Assembly (NCBI RefSeq): GCF_023806635.1
Contig: NZ_JAMTDQ010000043.1
Location: forward strand, 1 to 64,000
From: Accumulibacter sp.
GTDB lineage: Bacteria; Pseudomonadota; Gammaproteobacteria; Burkholderiales; Rhodocyclaceae
Length of the DNA: 64,000 nt
Direction: 5' to 3'
Made by a program: the position numbers and the translations under genes. The notes beneath the pieces are model-generated. The model did no database searches. It was not told the origin of the DNA and worked only from the letters and a program-made list of their open reading frames with translations. Within the stretch, counting starts at the first letter, position 1. The number at the start of each line of letters is the position of its first letter. Shown here in pieces: positions 24,810-34,800 of this stretch.

Positions 24810-26371
24810 CACGCCACCTCGCGCAGCGGCTCGGCCAGCGCTTCGCCGATGCCGCCGCCGGTGAGATCGAGGACGACGGTGATGCGCTCGACCGCCGCCA
24901 GCGGCAGGATGCTGACCTCGGCGCGCAGGCGGCCGTTGTCGAGATCGTTCTGGCTCATCGTGCTGCGGTCGCAGCGGACGCTGAACGCCTCCTGCGGCGA
25001 CGCGCCACCGAGTCCGCCTGCACGCCAGAAAGCGGTCAGCAACTGCCCGAGTCCCTGCTCGACGCGCCGCCACAGCGCTGGCCCGCTGGCCTCGAAGAGC
25101 GCCGCCTCGCCGCTGCGCCGCGCGGCGCGCAGCAGCGCGCCGAGCAGGCGGGTGACGCCGCCGGCCCGCCAGGCGGGATCGGCGCTGGCGCTGACGTCGG
25201 AATGCAGCACCCAGCCATCGGGCGACGGAGCGACCAGGCAGACGCGCTGCGCCAGGCGGTCGGCCGGCGTTGCCGCCAGGCCGCTGCACGAGAGCACCGG
25301 CTCGCTGCCGGACACCGCCGCCAGGCGGCTGCCGGCAAGCGAGCGGAAGGTGCCGCGGGCGAGCGCGTTCGCCGCCAGCAGGCCGGCGAGGAGCCCCTCG
25401 GGCGCTTCCAGCGTCCCCGGCAGGTCGGCGCTGAAGCGCGTTCGCAGCCACGGCCAGGCGAGCTGGACGAAGGCGCTGCCGAGCGCGCGACCACCGTTGC
25501 TGCTGTCGGGCGCGGCAAGGATGCCGGCCTCGTCGAGGTAGGCGAGAAAGTCCGCCTGCGCCCAGGCGGCGGCATTGCGCGCATCGCGCCGCGGCAAGGG
25601 CAGCGCCGCCAGCAGGAGCATCTCGCGATGCCCGCGCGCCAGCCGCTCGCGGGCGCTGCCGAGGGCGTCGCGCCAGGCGACGAAACCGGCGTCGTCGGCG
25701 CGTGGCGGCGACAGGTCGCGCAACCCGACGTCCTCCTCGACCGCCGGCGCCACATCGACCGAGCACTCGACGAAGACTTCCGGCGAGTCCGGCGCCTCGA
25801 CGGCGACATCGACGACCGCCGGTTCGGCGGCGCAGATGTCGGCGAGATCCGGCAGGCAGACGAAGCACACCTCGGGCACCCCGGCGAGATGGCCGATGCC
25901 GCGCCAGGTCGTCGGGTCGAGCGGCGTCGCCGCCGGCGCCAGCAGTGCCGCCAGCCTCGCCGCGCGCTGCGCGCCGCGCTCGCCGGCCGCCTCGAGGTAG
26001 GGCCAGGGATCGCCGCAGCGGACGATCACCGCCCGCCGCCCGCCGCTGGCGAAGAAACTGCGCACGGCGGCGCCGAGATAGCTCGCGCAGCGGCGAGGCC
26101 CGCCGCCGACCGGCCGTGTCTCCCAGGCATAGAGGGCGGCGAAGGCGTTCCAGCTCTCGACCACCACCGGCACCTGCAACAACGCCTCGATCTCCTCCGC
26201 CGGCCGCGCCCACGGACCGGCGAGCCAGCCGCCGGCCGCCAGCGCCGTGCGCACGCCAGCCGGCAGCGGCGACGATCGCCGGCCGACGAAGCCGATGAAG
26301 CAGGCGACATCGACCCGGTTCGGGTCGGCCGCCGCCGCCGGCGGCGCGATTTCGAAGAAGAGCCCGTTCAT
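24809..26371 (-). CDS. eCIS second sheath protein
   Basis: 520 residues. The N-terminus (VDVACFIGFVGRRSSPLPAG) and C-terminus (FSVRCDRSTMSQNDLDNGR, then VERITVVLDL) match contractile sheath proteins. The C-terminus is nearly the same as in the main sheath (YFVRCDRSTMTQNDLDNGR). The middle domain is divergent and longer than needed for the core sheath fold. Such second sheaths often sit at the baseplate-proximal ring. It is encoded between the two tube genes. Confidence 0.88.
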   Translation of the reverse strand: MNGLFFEIAPPAAAADPNRVDVACFIGFVGRRSSPLPAGVRTALAAGGWLAGPWARPAEEIEALLQVPVVVESWNAFAALYAWETRPVGGGPRRCASYLGAAVRSFFASGGRRAVIVRCGDPWPYLEAAGERGAQRAARLAALLAPAATPLDPTTWRGIGHLAGVPEVCFVCLPDLADICAAEPAVVDVAVEAPDSPEVFVECSVDVAPAVEEDVGLRDLSPPRADDAGFVAWRDALGSARERLARGHREMLLLAALPLPRRDARNAAAWAQADFLAYLDEAGILAAPDSSNGGRALGSAFVQLAWPWLRTRFSADLPGTLEAPEGLLAGLLAANALARGTFRSLAGSRLAAVSGSEPVLSCSGLAATPADRLAQRVCLVAPSPDGWVLHSDVSASADPAWRAGGVTRLLGALLRAARRSGEAALFEASGPALWRRVEQGLGQLLTAFWRAGGLGGASPQEAFSVRCDRSTMSQNDLDNGRLRAEVSILPLAAVERITVVLDLTGGGIGEALAEPLREVA

Positions 26372-26394
26372 CGCCTACGCTGCGCCGCCCGGCA

Positions 26395-26838
26395 TCAGGC
26401 CTGGATCTCGAAGCCTTCGGCGGCGAGCACGATCTCCTCGAGCGCGACGTCGCCGCCGCCCTTGCCGGCCAGCGTCGGGCCGGTGTACTTCATCGGGATG
26501 CAGCCGCGCAGCAGCCACGTCCGCACCGGGTTGTGCGCCTCATCGAGGAGGTTGATGGCGACGGTCTTCTGCGCCGCCGGACCGGCGGTGCGGGTCTCGT
26601 CGATCCACGCCCAGAGGCTGTCGAAATTGACGATGCCGCGCTTCAGCGTCACGTCGCTGACCTTGTGCACCCCGGCCACCTTGCGCACGTGGTTTTCCTT
26701 GTCGTTGCCGGCACGGTACTCGGCGATGGTGACCTCGGTGCCGATTCCCGAGACGTCGGAGAAGCCGCCGAACTCCTCGCCGCCGTCGAAGCTGACGACG
26801 AAGTTGAAGGCGCCGTAGGGTGTGATTCGCTCAGCCAT
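26395..26838 (-). CDS. eCIS inner tube protein 1 (Pvc1-like)
   Basis: 147 residues, the typical length. Signature blocks are YGAFNFVVSFDGGEEFGGFS, DVTLKRGIVNFDSLWAWID and PMKYTGPTLAGKGGGDVALE. It should build the main lumen tube that the sheath propels. It lies 17 bases after the main sheath stop. Confidence 0.95.
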   Translation of the reverse strand: MAERITPYGAFNFVVSFDGGEEFGGFSDVSGIGTEVTIAEYRAGNDKENHVRKVAGVHKVSDVTLKRGIVNFDSLWAWIDETRTAGPAAQKTVAINLLDEAHNPVRTWLLRGCIPMKYTGPTLAGKGGGDVALEEIVLAAEGFEIQA

Positions 26839-26855
26839 GGTTCATTCCCTCTCGC

Positions 26856-28613
26856 TCAGGCACGGGCATCGGCGGTCTTCTGGCCGATGCGGAAGATGAC
26901 GAATTCGGCCGGCTTGATCACCGCCACGCCGATCAGGCAGACCAGACGACCGTTGTCGAGGTCGTTCTGGGTCATGGTGCTGCGGTCGCAGCGGACGAAA
27001 TAGGCCTCCTCGGTCTTGCCGCCGAGCAGTGCGCCGTTGCGCCACTCGTTGTAGAGGAAGTCGGAGATCGTCTGCCGCACGTTCGCCCACAGCCGCTCGC
27101 CGTTCGGTTCGAACACCGCCCACTGCGTGCCGCGGTCGATCGAGGACTCGAGATAGTTGAAGTAGCGGCGCACATTGACGTACTTCCACTCCGGATCGGA
27201 CGAGGCCAGGCGCGCGCCCCAGACGCGGAAGCCGCGGCCGGAGAGATAGCGCAGGCAGTTCACGCCGAGCGGATTGAGCATCTCCTGCTGCGCGAAGTTG
27301 ACGTCGATCTCGAAGCGCAGCGCACCGCGCACGACCTCGTTCGCCGGCGCCTTCCAGACGCCGCGCTCGACGTCATTGCGGGCGTAGATGCCGGTGACGA
27401 AGCCCGACGGCGGCAGCGCCAGTTCGCGCGGGATGTCCTCGCGACCAGGCCGCGCCAGCGGGTTCGGCACCACCACCCATGGGTAATACACCGCCGCGTA
27501 GCGTGAGTCGATGAGGCCGCGCAGCGTGCGCGCCTGGCCTGGCGTCTGGTCGCGCGGCAGGTCGAGGACGGCGATGCGGTAGGCACGGCGCGACTCGGCG
27601 TGCGCGATCAGCAGGTTGTTGATCGCCTGCGTCTCGGCGTAGGCCGACGAACCCGGCGCGGCGACGATCGAGATGTCCTCCAGACCCGACAGTTCGCCGA
27701 GCGCCAGCGAGTAGTTCGCCGCCACCGGTGCCGCGCCGTCGAGACCGCCGGCCAGCGCGATGCTGCGCTCGAGCTGGCCGGCAGCGTTGGTCACCGCACC
27801 GGTGAACAGCGCGGTGTGCAGTTCGAGTGCGCTGACGTTGCCGCCGATGGTGATGGCGAACATGTTCTGCAGGTGATCGGCGCGGCGCGCCGGCGTCGCC
27901 GACATCACGTGCCCGACCCAGGCCGGATGGCTGCGGTCGAAGCCGAGCCCCTCGAAGCTCAGATCCTCGCCGTCGGCGTCGATCGCCACCACCAGCAGGC
28001 TGACGATGCGCGGCGTGTCGGCGGCGAGCGTTGCCGCCACCTCGGCGGCGGCAGCGGGATCGGTCGCCGGATGCCAGTCGTTGCCGACCTTCAGGTGGAA
28101 GGCGGTCGTGCCGCCGGCACCGGTGACCAGCAGCGTGCCGGTCGGGGCGTTGGCCATCGCCGTCGCGGCGACCGGCGTCAGCACCTCGCGCACGACGACG
28201 ACACCGTTGCCGAGACTGCCCGGGAAGCGCGCGACGAAGGCCGCCGCCTCGGCCGCCGCCGTGCCGCCGGGGGTGATCGCGCCGCTGGCGGCGGCCGCAC
28301 CGGCGCCGACGACGCGCGAGACATAGAGGCGCGAGCCGCCCTCGTTGAAGAAGGCACGCACCGCGTGCGCCAGATAGTTGGTGGCCGGCGAGGCGCCGGT
28401 CAGCGCCAGGTCCGAGATGCCACCATAGATGCGTTCGAAGTCACCGAAGCTGGTGAGCATTTCGGGCACTTCCTGGTCATCCGTCGTGGCGCGGAACGGG
28501 CCCTTGCGGGTCGGCCCGACGAACGCGGTGGTGCTGGTACCGACGCCCTCGATTGACTTGGCGCGGAAGCTGGTTTCCTCGACATAGACGCCGGGAGCTA
28601 GGTACTCGGGCAT
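26856..28613 (-). CDS. eCIS main contractile sheath protein (Pvc2-like)
   Basis: 585 residues. The start PEYLAPGVYVEETSFRAKSI and the block STTAFVGPTRKGPF are the classical tail sheath N-terminus. The C-terminal domain has GFRVWGARLASSDPEWKYVN, VRRYFNYLESSIDRGTQWAV and RCDRSTMTQNDLDNGR, which carry the sheath interlocking strands. The central ~250 residues form the exposed, variable domain. AAGGAG lies just before the ATG. In the ordinary case this is the most abundant particle protein. Confidence 0.95.
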   Translation of the reverse strand: MPEYLAPGVYVEETSFRAKSIEGVGTSTTAFVGPTRKGPFRATTDDQEVPEMLTSFGDFERIYGGISDLALTGASPATNYLAHAVRAFFNEGGSRLYVSRVVGAGAAAASGAITPGGTAAAEAAAFVARFPGSLGNGVVVVREVLTPVAATAMANAPTGTLLVTGAGGTTAFHLKVGNDWHPATDPAAAAEVAATLAADTPRIVSLLVVAIDADGEDLSFEGLGFDRSHPAWVGHVMSATPARRADHLQNMFAITIGGNVSALELHTALFTGAVTNAAGQLERSIALAGGLDGAAPVAANYSLALGELSGLEDISIVAAPGSSAYAETQAINNLLIAHAESRRAYRIAVLDLPRDQTPGQARTLRGLIDSRYAAVYYPWVVVPNPLARPGREDIPRELALPPSGFVTGIYARNDVERGVWKAPANEVVRGALRFEIDVNFAQQEMLNPLGVNCLRYLSGRGFRVWGARLASSDPEWKYVNVRRYFNYLESSIDRGTQWAVFEPNGERLWANVRQTISDFLYNEWRNGALLGGKTEEAYFVRCDRSTMTQNDLDNGRLVCLIGVAVIKPAEFVIFRIGQKTADARA

Positions 28614-28674
28614 GGCAGGTCTCCTTCGATCGAGCGTTCCGGGCGCTGTGCTGCCCGGATGACGGACTCGCTGC

Positions 28675-29478
28675 CTATGGCAGATCGAGCCCCAGGTTGA
28701 GATTCAGGGCGCCCCGCGCAGCGAGGCTGACGTTCTGCTGCGTCGTCGGCAGCGCCGCGCGACGTGCTTCGATGTCGGCCGGATCGACCAGCCGCAGCAC
28801 CGCCGGCTGGCGGCCGGCACGCACCTCGGCAGACGGCGTGCGGCTGCCGAGCGCCGGATCGAAATGGATCTCGACGGTGGCGGCGATGCTGCTCACCACC
28901 ACCGCGTTCTCGTCTTCCGACCAGGTCGTGACCGGCACGCCGACCACCGGCACCAGTGCCTCGCCGCGCCAGTCGCTCATGCCGCGGGCGAGCACCAGCC
29001 CGCCCGCGACGACGCGCAGCAGCGCGCCGCCGAGCGCGGCGCCGTCGGCATTGGCGCTGATGCGCGCGCGCAACTCGGTCCAGTTGGTGCCGAGCCCGGC
29101 GATGGCGCTCGGGTAGAGCGGCACATCGACCGCCGCGAACAGTGAATCGGCGCCCGCCGCCTGCGGATCGCGCGGCAGCGCGATCGACACCAGCCGCGGC
29201 AGGTAGCGCCCGCTCGGGTCGCGCAGCGCGATGTCGAGCCGCTCGCTGCCGGCTGCCGGCTGCGCCGGCGGGGCATCGAAGGCGGCGGCATGGCTGGCGA
29301 GCCGCGTCCACTCGTGGATGACGTAGAGGCCGCTGCGGTTGCGGACGATGCGTGCACCGGCGGCGGAGACCTCGAGCGCGCCGCGCACGACGATGCCCGT
29401 CGTGCCGTCGACCGGTCGCAGCGCCCCCAGTACGCGCCATTCGACGCGTTCGAGCTCGTGCAGCGCCCGGTTGCTCAC
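28675..29478 (-). CDS. Conserved eCIS protein of unknown function
   Basis: 267 residues from GTG 29478, overlapping the DUF4255 stop as GTGA. It contains β-rich blocks (RNRSGLYVIHEWTRLASHAA, LRDPSGRYLPRLVSIALPRD, VDVPLYPSAIAG). The pattern D.SGR.LPR followed by LP is recurrent in proteins encoded beside Pvc16 homologues. No enzyme motif, signal peptide or membrane segment is present. A longer overlapping frame up to 30228 is discarded. Possibly a cap-associated structural protein. Confidence 0.6.
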   Translation of the reverse strand: MSNRALHELERVEWRVLGALRPVDGTTGIVVRGALEVSAAGARIVRNRSGLYVIHEWTRLASHAAAFDAPPAQPAAGSERLDIALRDPSGRYLPRLVSIALPRDPQAAGADSLFAAVDVPLYPSAIAGLGTNWTELRARISANADGAALGGALLRVVAGGLVLARGMSDWRGEALVPVVGVPVTTWSEDENAVVVSSIAATVEIHFDPALGSRTPSAEVRAGRQPAVLRLVDPADIEARRAALPTTQQNVSLAARGALNLNLGLDLP

Positions 29479-30062
29479 GCTGCCCCGCTGCCATAGGCGA
29501 AGCGCCCGCTGACCACCGGGCGGAACTGAGCGGCGTCGCTGTCCGGATCGATGCGAACGAGCCGCGCGACGTAGGAGACCGACAGCCGGTACGAAGGCGT
29601 CAGCGCATCCCAGATGCGCATCACGTCCTCGGTCGCCAGCTCGGCCGGGATGATCTGGATCACCTCGTCGCTCGCCCAGCCGGCATCGGGAGTCAGCGAC
29701 GAGGCGTCGAGCACCGGATATTCGTGCAACTGGCGCAGCGCCCAGGTCAGCGCCACCTGCTCGTCCTGCGCCGCCATCCCCCAACTGCTCATCAGGTAGT
29801 GCAGGTCGAGGCCGAGCGGCCCGACGCCGTTGCCCGAGCCGCGCAGGTGCGCGCTCTGCCGCGAGTGCTCGTTGACCGTCAGGCGATAGAGGAACAGCGT
29901 GATGCGGTTGCGCTCCTCGCCCTCGCTGGCCATCTGGCCGCCGCTGACGAGCTCGAAGTCGCATTCGGGCAGCGGGCGGCCGCCGATCTCGATCGGATAG
30001 GTGTTGCGCAGGAAGGTCACGATCGAACTGCCGACCGCGTGCACCGCGAACACGTTTGCCAT
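29475..30062 (-). CDS. DUF4255 protein (Pvc16-like tube terminator)
   Basis: 195 residues from ATG 30062, with GGAGGA upstream. Motifs MANVFAVHAVGSSIVTFLRN, LPECDFELVSGGQM, NRITLFLYRLTVNEHSR and LGLDLHYLMSSWG define the DUF4255 family, which caps the distal end of the particle (Pvc16). It is the first gene after the promoter region and overlaps the next gene by four bases, so it probably heads the whole operon. Confidence 0.92.
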   Translation of the reverse strand: MANVFAVHAVGSSIVTFLRNTYPIEIGGRPLPECDFELVSGGQMASEGEERNRITLFLYRLTVNEHSRQSAHLRGSGNGVGPLGLDLHYLMSSWGMAAQDEQVALTWALRQLHEYPVLDASSLTPDAGWASDEVIQIIPAELATEDVMRIWDALTPSYRLSVSYVARLVRIDPDSDAAQFRPVVSGRFAYGSGAA

Positions 30063-30194
30063 CCAGCTCCTCCGGGAAAGCAGCCGCTGCGCCCGCGTCA
30101 ACACCAAAGGGGGCACGCACTGCAGACATCGCCAAGGCCTCCTGCCGCGCCGCGTGACTGCCACGAGACTGCGCCGACCGGAAGCGATGAATCC

Positions 30195-30241
30195 ACTCTA
30201 TTTCCTGCGCCAGACGATCGCAACCCAAATCTTTTTATAAA
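30195..30241 (-). promoter_or_regulatory. Predicted sigma70-type promoter of the eCIS operon
   Basis: Read on the minus strand: an AT-rich UP-like tract CTTTATAAAAAGATTT (30226-30241), -35 TTGCGA (30218-30223), a 17-base spacer and -10 TAGAGT (30195-30200). Each hexamer matches consensus at four of six positions. This predicts a leader of about 125 bases before the DUF4255 start. Not experimentally supported. Confidence 0.45.
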
Positions 30242-30254
30242 GCAGCGCGCTGCA

Positions 30255-30281
30255 GCGCCGCCGGGCTCTGCGCGGCGGCGC
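30255..30281. repeat. GC-rich hairpin upstream of the eCIS promoter
   Basis: A perfect 8-bp stem GCGCCGCC/GGCGGCGC with an 11-base loop. No T-run follows on either strand, so it is not a convincing terminator. Confidence 0.4.
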
Positions 30282-30338
30282 CGGCGGCAGCGGTGATCGC
30301 GACGATGGCCGGCAACTGACTGATTGACAGGACGATTT

Positions 30339-30620
30339 CGCATGCGGCGCCGGGCGGGCAGGGAAAAGTCTCATCGTGCATCATTGGCATTGTTTATCCA
30401 ATGGATCACATGGACCTCGACCGGGCCCCAAATCACGGAACAAAATCTACTTTCTAACAGATGGTTGCTGTCATTATTTCGTGTTCTTTCGAGGATCAAT
30501 CCGGCTGCTGGCGAGGATCCTTAATCAGAAGTCCTGATGCACCATAGTTCAAGTCGTTTATCTTGTTTGCCACTTATATCATTGTTTATCATACAATTTC
30601 GTCTATTCATTGCGCAGCGA
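30339..30620. promoter_or_regulatory. AT-rich intergenic island with repeats
   Basis: This is the main AT-rich stretch of the window and part of an 838-base gap between divergent transcripts. It contains an 11-base direct repeat CATTGTTTATC at about 30389 and 30580. The first copy lies within an inverted repeat (CATTGG 30382, CCAATG 30399). On the plus strand TTGCCA and TACAAT are 19 bases apart around 30567-30597, a weak promoter candidate for the secreted protein at 30901. I see no gene between 30063 and 30900. Confidence 0.35.
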
Positions 30621-30900
30621 TGCCGAGCCCCGAGGGTCCCAGCGACTCTACGGGCTCGTCGCCATCGAGGGACCGGCGCCGAACGCGGGCGGAGAGCGCA
30701 ATGTGGAACCGTGTGGAACCGTGCGTGCGGGGGGCAGGCACGCCTGCTCTCCCGCCTCGCACCGGACGACAGCGCCAGCCGCTGCGGGCGGCGACGCCGG
30801 GACGGGCAGCGGCGCGACATCGCCCGGCCGCCGACGGTCGCCCAGGCGGCTGCAGAAGCGCTAGAATGCCGCCCCTTGACCATCAGCCGGGAGTCCCGTC

Positions 30901-31992
30901 GTGAAAAGCCTGCGCCAGCATCTGTTCGTCGCCACCGCCCTCTTCATCGCCCTGGCGCCCGTTGGCGCCGCAGAACCCGGCGCCACGGACGGCCTCAAGG
31001 CGCAGGCGGCGAAACTCGTCCGCGTCGAGAATCCGGATGTGCTGCCCTCGGTGAAGCGCGTCGTGATCACCAGCTTCATGGCGGATTTCGTCAGCGAACT
31101 GAAGTACAGCAAGTCGCTCAGCGGCCTCGAGGCGATGATCGGCGCCGACTCGGACGTCTCGATCCGGCTCGTCGGCAGCAGCAACGAGCAGTTCCAGGCG
31201 ATGACCGAAGCCTTCTACGAGCAGACGGTCGCGCAGTTGCGCGCGCGCGGCATCGAGGTGGTCGAGCACGCGGAACTCGCTGCGCTGCCCGAGTTCGCCG
31301 AGCTTGCCGCATCCGGAATCAAGCCACTGCCGAGCGAGCAGGACGCGAAGGCCGGCAAGGGGTTGTTCTTCACGGCGCAGGGACTGCCGCTGCACCTGAT
31401 CGACGAGACGCAGTTCATGCCGAGCTTCTCGTTCGGCAGGAAGAAACAGGACGATTTCCTCACCTTCGGCACGCGTTTCGCGGGCGGTTTTGCCGCCGCG
31501 CAGACGCAGCAGATCGAGAGCCGGATCGCGACCAGCCTCGGCGCGACGATCCTCAAGGTCCGCCTGACCATTCTCGGCGGCCAACTGACGCCGGACAGCA
31601 GCTTCTGGGGCAGCGGCAAGGTCAGCACGCGCGCCGCGGCGAGCTTCGTCGATACCGTCACCCGCTACGCGTTCATCACCCCGGACGGCAACAAGGCGCG
31701 CATCTCGCTGCAGGAAACCGTCGCCACCGACGAGATCGGCGAACTGGTCAACACTACCAGCGACGGCAGCAAGGCGACCGATACGGCGAAGAACGTCGCC
31801 CTCGTCGCGCTCAACGTCGCCAGCCTGGCGGCGCGCCTCGGCGGGCTGAATACCGGCTACACCGGCGGTTTTTCAGCGACCAGCGAGTACGAGTGCCGGG
31901 TCCGGCCGGAACACTTCGAGAAGACGGTGCTCAGCCACCACGAAAGCATCGCCGGCCTGTTCGGCGATCGGCTGCAACAGCCGGCGCAGTAG
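30901..31992 (+). CDS. Secreted protein of unknown function
   Basis: 363 residues from GTG. Residues 1-23 are a signal peptide (basic start, hydrophobic VATALFIALAP, cleavage near VGAA). The mature part alternates helices and β-strands (SVKRVVITSFMADFVSEL, QLRARGIEVVEHAELAALPE, LGATILKVRLTILGGQL). I do not recognise the family. A two-domain layout resembling stress or stimulus-sensing periplasmic proteins is only an impression. It stands alone, divergent from the eCIS operon and convergent with the chemoreceptor gene 39 bases downstream. Confidence 0.8.
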   Translation: MKSLRQHLFVATALFIALAPVGAAEPGATDGLKAQAAKLVRVENPDVLPSVKRVVITSFMADFVSELKYSKSLSGLEAMIGADSDVSIRLVGSSNEQFQAMTEAFYEQTVAQLRARGIEVVEHAELAALPEFAELAASGIKPLPSEQDAKAGKGLFFTAQGLPLHLIDETQFMPSFSFGRKKQDDFLTFGTRFAGGFAAAQTQQIESRIATSLGATILKVRLTILGGQLTPDSSFWGSGKVSTRAAASFVDTVTRYAFITPDGNKARISLQETVATDEIGELVNTTSDGSKATDTAKNVALVALNVASLAARLGGLNTGYTGGFSATSEYECRVRPEHFEKTVLSHHESIAGLFGDRLQQPAQ

Positions 31993-32031
31993 GCAGGGCG
32001 ACCGACAACCCGGCGCACCGCCTCGCACCGA

Positions 32032-33963
32032 TCAGGTCCTGAAGCGTCTGGCCGCTTCCTGCAACCGGCCGGCTACCGCGGCGACCTCGGTGGCAGCGCT
32101 CGAGACCCTGCGCAGGGACTCGCCGTTGCGTTCGCTCACCCCCGCCATCTCCTGCACTCCGGCGGCGACTTCCTCGCTGGCTGCGGCCTGTTCGCGGAGC
32201 AGGTCGGAAATGCTGGCGATGGCCTCCGCGACCCGCGCCGTACCCGTCTCGATCTGGCGGATCGAGGCGCTCGCCCGGTGGGCCAGCGCAACGCCCTCGT
32301 CGACCTGTTGAACCTCCCTGTTCATCGACTCGAGCGCTGCGTGCGTGCTCTGCTGCACCCGAGAGATGATGCTGCTGATCTCCTGGGTCGATTTGCCGGT
32401 GCGCTCGGCGAGCTTGCGCACCTCGTCGGCGACGACCGCGAAGCCACGACCGGCCTCGCCCGCCCGTGCCGCCTCGATCGCAGCGTTCAGTGCCAGAAGG
32501 TTGGTCTGGTCGGCGATCTCCTTGATCACCGCGGTGACCGCAGAGATGCGGTCAGACTGGCGCACGAGCTCGTCGACCATTGCCGAGGATTGCCGAACCG
32601 TCTCGGCGATCCGCGACACCTCGGCCGCCGAGCTGTCGATGACCTGCCCGCCCTGTCGCGAAAGCTCACCAGACTCCAGGGCCGTCGCCCGCGCCGCACC
32701 CGCACTGGTGCTCAAGTGGCCGATACGGCCGGTCACATCAGCAACCGTTGCCGCGATCGCGCGGGCCGAACCCGCTTCACTCAACAAGGCACCGGCTGCC
32801 TCGCCGACCGACCGCGCCAGGGTCGACGCCTCTTCGGCGAGCAGCGACGCACTGCGCTGCATCTCGCCGACCATGTCGCGCAGCGCCGTCTGCATCCCCC
32901 TGACGGCGGCAAGCAGCGTATCGTCGCGCGACGCTTCGCAACGGACCTCGAGGCCGAGGTTGCCGGCTGCGATTTCCCGCGTTACGGCAACGGCGTAGGC
33001 CGGGTCACCACCCAGTTGCGCCACCGCACGGCCGACCACGGTGATGACGACCGCCCCACCGAGCAACATGATGACGCCGATGAGCACCAGGCTGCGAACG
33101 ATTCCCAGATACACTGCGCGCCGCTCCGTCTGGATGTCGCGGCTGAACACGAGGACTCCGGCGCTCTCGCCGGCACCATCCCTGAACGGGAAAACCATCA
33201 GCGCGTGGCTCTCACCCATGCGCAGTCCGGCACCGGCAGTGTCTGCGCCGACGCCGAACTCACGCAGCCGCTCGAGTACCACTTCGCGGTTCGTTGCATC
33301 GAGCAGTGTCAGCCCCCGGAAGTGGTCGCCCTTGATCTCGGTGCCTTTCTTCTGCATGTACTCGTCGTTGAGCAACACGGCGACATCGTCGCCGGTGATT
33401 TCTTTCGTCGCCGGCAAGACGTGGTCGATCTCCTGGGCAAGCTCCCAGTAACCGAGCTTCCTGCCCTCACGAAGAACCGGGCGCACCGCGCGCAAGGAGA
33501 AGAAGTTCTTGCCCATGTCCAGGCTGGTCGCCAGTTTGTCCGCGCTCGCCGCCATGCGGAAGCTGTTGCGCGTGTTCCGGTCGCCGTGCTGTTGCGGCTT
33601 GTGGACACGCAGGAACGTCGTCCCGTCCGGCGAGAAGAAGTAGAAATGGGTGATTCTGGACTGCGCCTTGAGTTCCTCGAACAGTGGCTTCGCACGCTGC
33701 AGGAGCTCATCGCGATTGCCACGCTCGAATGCATCGAGCAGACCGTCGATGCGTATCGTTGCCGTCAACGCGCGCCCCAGGCCCTCGGCGTCACTGGCGA
33801 TCTGGGTCAGAAAGACCCGCTCATTACCGCGCATGCGTGCTTCCAGCGCGTCCCGCAACTGGTTGATGTGCGTCACGTAGATCAGCGCGGCCGCCGTCAC
33901 CAACATGGCGACGAACGTGACGACAAGCGAGAGAACGATCTTCTTCCTGAACGAAAGCGTCAT
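32032..33963 (-). CDS. Methyl-accepting chemotaxis protein with dCache_3-like sensor
   Basis: 643 residues from ATG 33963, preceded by GGAAAGAG. TM1 is at about residues 8-30. A periplasmic sensor with [17 protein letters not shown], a GDRN.R block and [20 protein letters not shown] is typical of double-Cache (dCache_3) domains. TM2 is at about 286-310, followed by a HAMP-like linker. The cytoplasmic coiled coil has the conserved tip [20 protein letters not shown] (about 485-505). It should relay a small-molecule signal to CheA/CheW. No che genes are adjacent, and the ligand is unknown. Confidence 0.93.
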   Translation of the reverse strand: MTLSFRKKIVLSLVVTFVAMLVTAAALIYVTHINQLRDALEARMRGNERVFLTQIASDAEGLGRALTATIRIDGLLDAFERGNRDELLQRAKPLFEELKAQSRITHFYFFSPDGTTFLRVHKPQQHGDRNTRNSFRMAASADKLATSLDMGKNFFSLRAVRPVLREGRKLGYWELAQEIDHVLPATKEITGDDVAVLLNDEYMQKKGTEIKGDHFRGLTLLDATNREVVLERLREFGVGADTAGAGLRMGESHALMVFPFRDGAGESAGVLVFSRDIQTERRAVYLGIVRSLVLIGVIMLLGGAVVITVVGRAVAQLGGDPAYAVAVTREIAAGNLGLEVRCEASRDDTLLAAVRGMQTALRDMVGEMQRSASLLAEEASTLARSVGEAAGALLSEAGSARAIAATVADVTGRIGHLSTSAGAARATALESGELSRQGGQVIDSSAAEVSRIAETVRQSSAMVDELVRQSDRISAVTAVIKEIADQTNLLALNAAIEAARAGEAGRGFAVVADEVRKLAERTGKSTQEISSIISRVQQSTHAALESMNREVQQVDEGVALAHRASASIRQIETGTARVAEAIASISDLLREQAAASEEVAAGVQEMAGVSERNGESLRRVSSAATEVAAVAGRLQEAARRFRT

Positions 33964-34115
33964 GACTCTTTCCCCTGGCAAAATCGTTGAGCCAATATGG
34001 AAGGACAATCCTTGCGCCCGCCTCCGCCGCGGCGGGTGACCGCTGCCTTGGGATCGTTGCTCCACGCCGCGGACCGGACCCTGCGAACGTCTTGTTTCTT
34101 GTTGCTTCTGGAAGC

Positions 34116-34143
34116 ATCATACAGTCCTTCGCATCATCCGCAA
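34116..34143 (-). promoter_or_regulatory. Candidate promoter for the chemoreceptor gene
   Basis: On the minus strand, TTGCGG (34138-34143), a 16-base spacer and TATGAT (34116-34121), about 150 bases before the ATG at 33963. I see nothing else in the 429-base gap 33964-34392. Confidence 0.35.
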
Positions 34144-34392
34144 CAAGGATTCTCGGAAAAGCAAGCCCTTCCGTCCGGACAGGTGCGTTTTCGCAGGCGT
34201 GGCGGGAGGCCTGGGCGGACAAGGACGGTCGGGCGGGTTCTCCGGCTGCCACAACTGCGCATGAAACGGCCGCTTTGGGCTGTCATCGGCAGCACGATGA
34301 TGACGATACGGGCAGACCGCTCCCCTTTCCCCGACAAGGCTGCCGCTGCCAGTCGGCGGCCGCCCCCAACCCAGTGACCGCTGCTCCCGCAA

Positions 34393-34800
34393 CTACCGGT
34401 CGTCAATTGGCAGCATTTCCTGGAGCACCGGCACGACCTTGAACTCCGGGTCCTTGTGGATCAGGATCGCTCCCCGCTCGATCGCGCACGCCGCGATCCA
34501 GGCATCGGCTACCGACAGCGGGTGAGTGGCCTTGATCGCCGCGGCTCTCTGCAGCAACGCAGGTGTTTCATGCAGCCAGACGATGGGAAGCGCCAGGCAC
34601 TGTTCATGCGCCAGACGACCGGCTGCCTCTCCTTCGTCACGCCAGACACGATACAACACCTCCATCAGCGACATGAAGCAACCGCAACAGCGCACTGTTC
34701 CGAGTTGGGCCTGTTGCAGCAACTCGCTGACACGCTCCGCACCGGGTTCGTCATCGCGCAGGGTCAGAAGCGCCGAGGTGTCCAGCACATAGACGCTCAC
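34393..34800 (-). CDS. vapC: PIN-domain toxin VapC
   Basis: 135 residues from GTG 34800, overlapping the antitoxin stop as GTGA. The PIN acidic residues are present: VLDTSALL (Asp), SLMEVLYR (Glu), LSVADAWIAACA (Asp) and HKDPEF (Asp). VapC proteins are Mg-dependent RNases acting on tRNA or rRNA. The operon layout and coupling are standard. A longer frame upstream lies inside vapB and is discarded. Confidence 0.9.
   Translation of the reverse strand: MSVYVLDTSALLTLRDDEPGAERVSELLQQAQLGTVRCCGCFMSLMEVLYRVWRDEGEAAGRLAHEQCLALPIVWLHETPALLQRAAAIKATHPLSVADAWIAACAIERGAILIHKDPEFKVVPVLQEMLPIDDR

Noticed and set aside
24809-26213. N-terminal extension of the second tube protein to 622 residues
   Set aside because: The extension lies wholly within the second sheath gene in another frame and has random Arg-rich composition. 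The ATG at 24809 with TGATG coupling gives a normal-sized tube protein.
30255-30281. Rho-independent terminator near 30.26 kb
   Set aside because: The stem is strong, but no T-run follows on either strand and there is no gene ending next to it.
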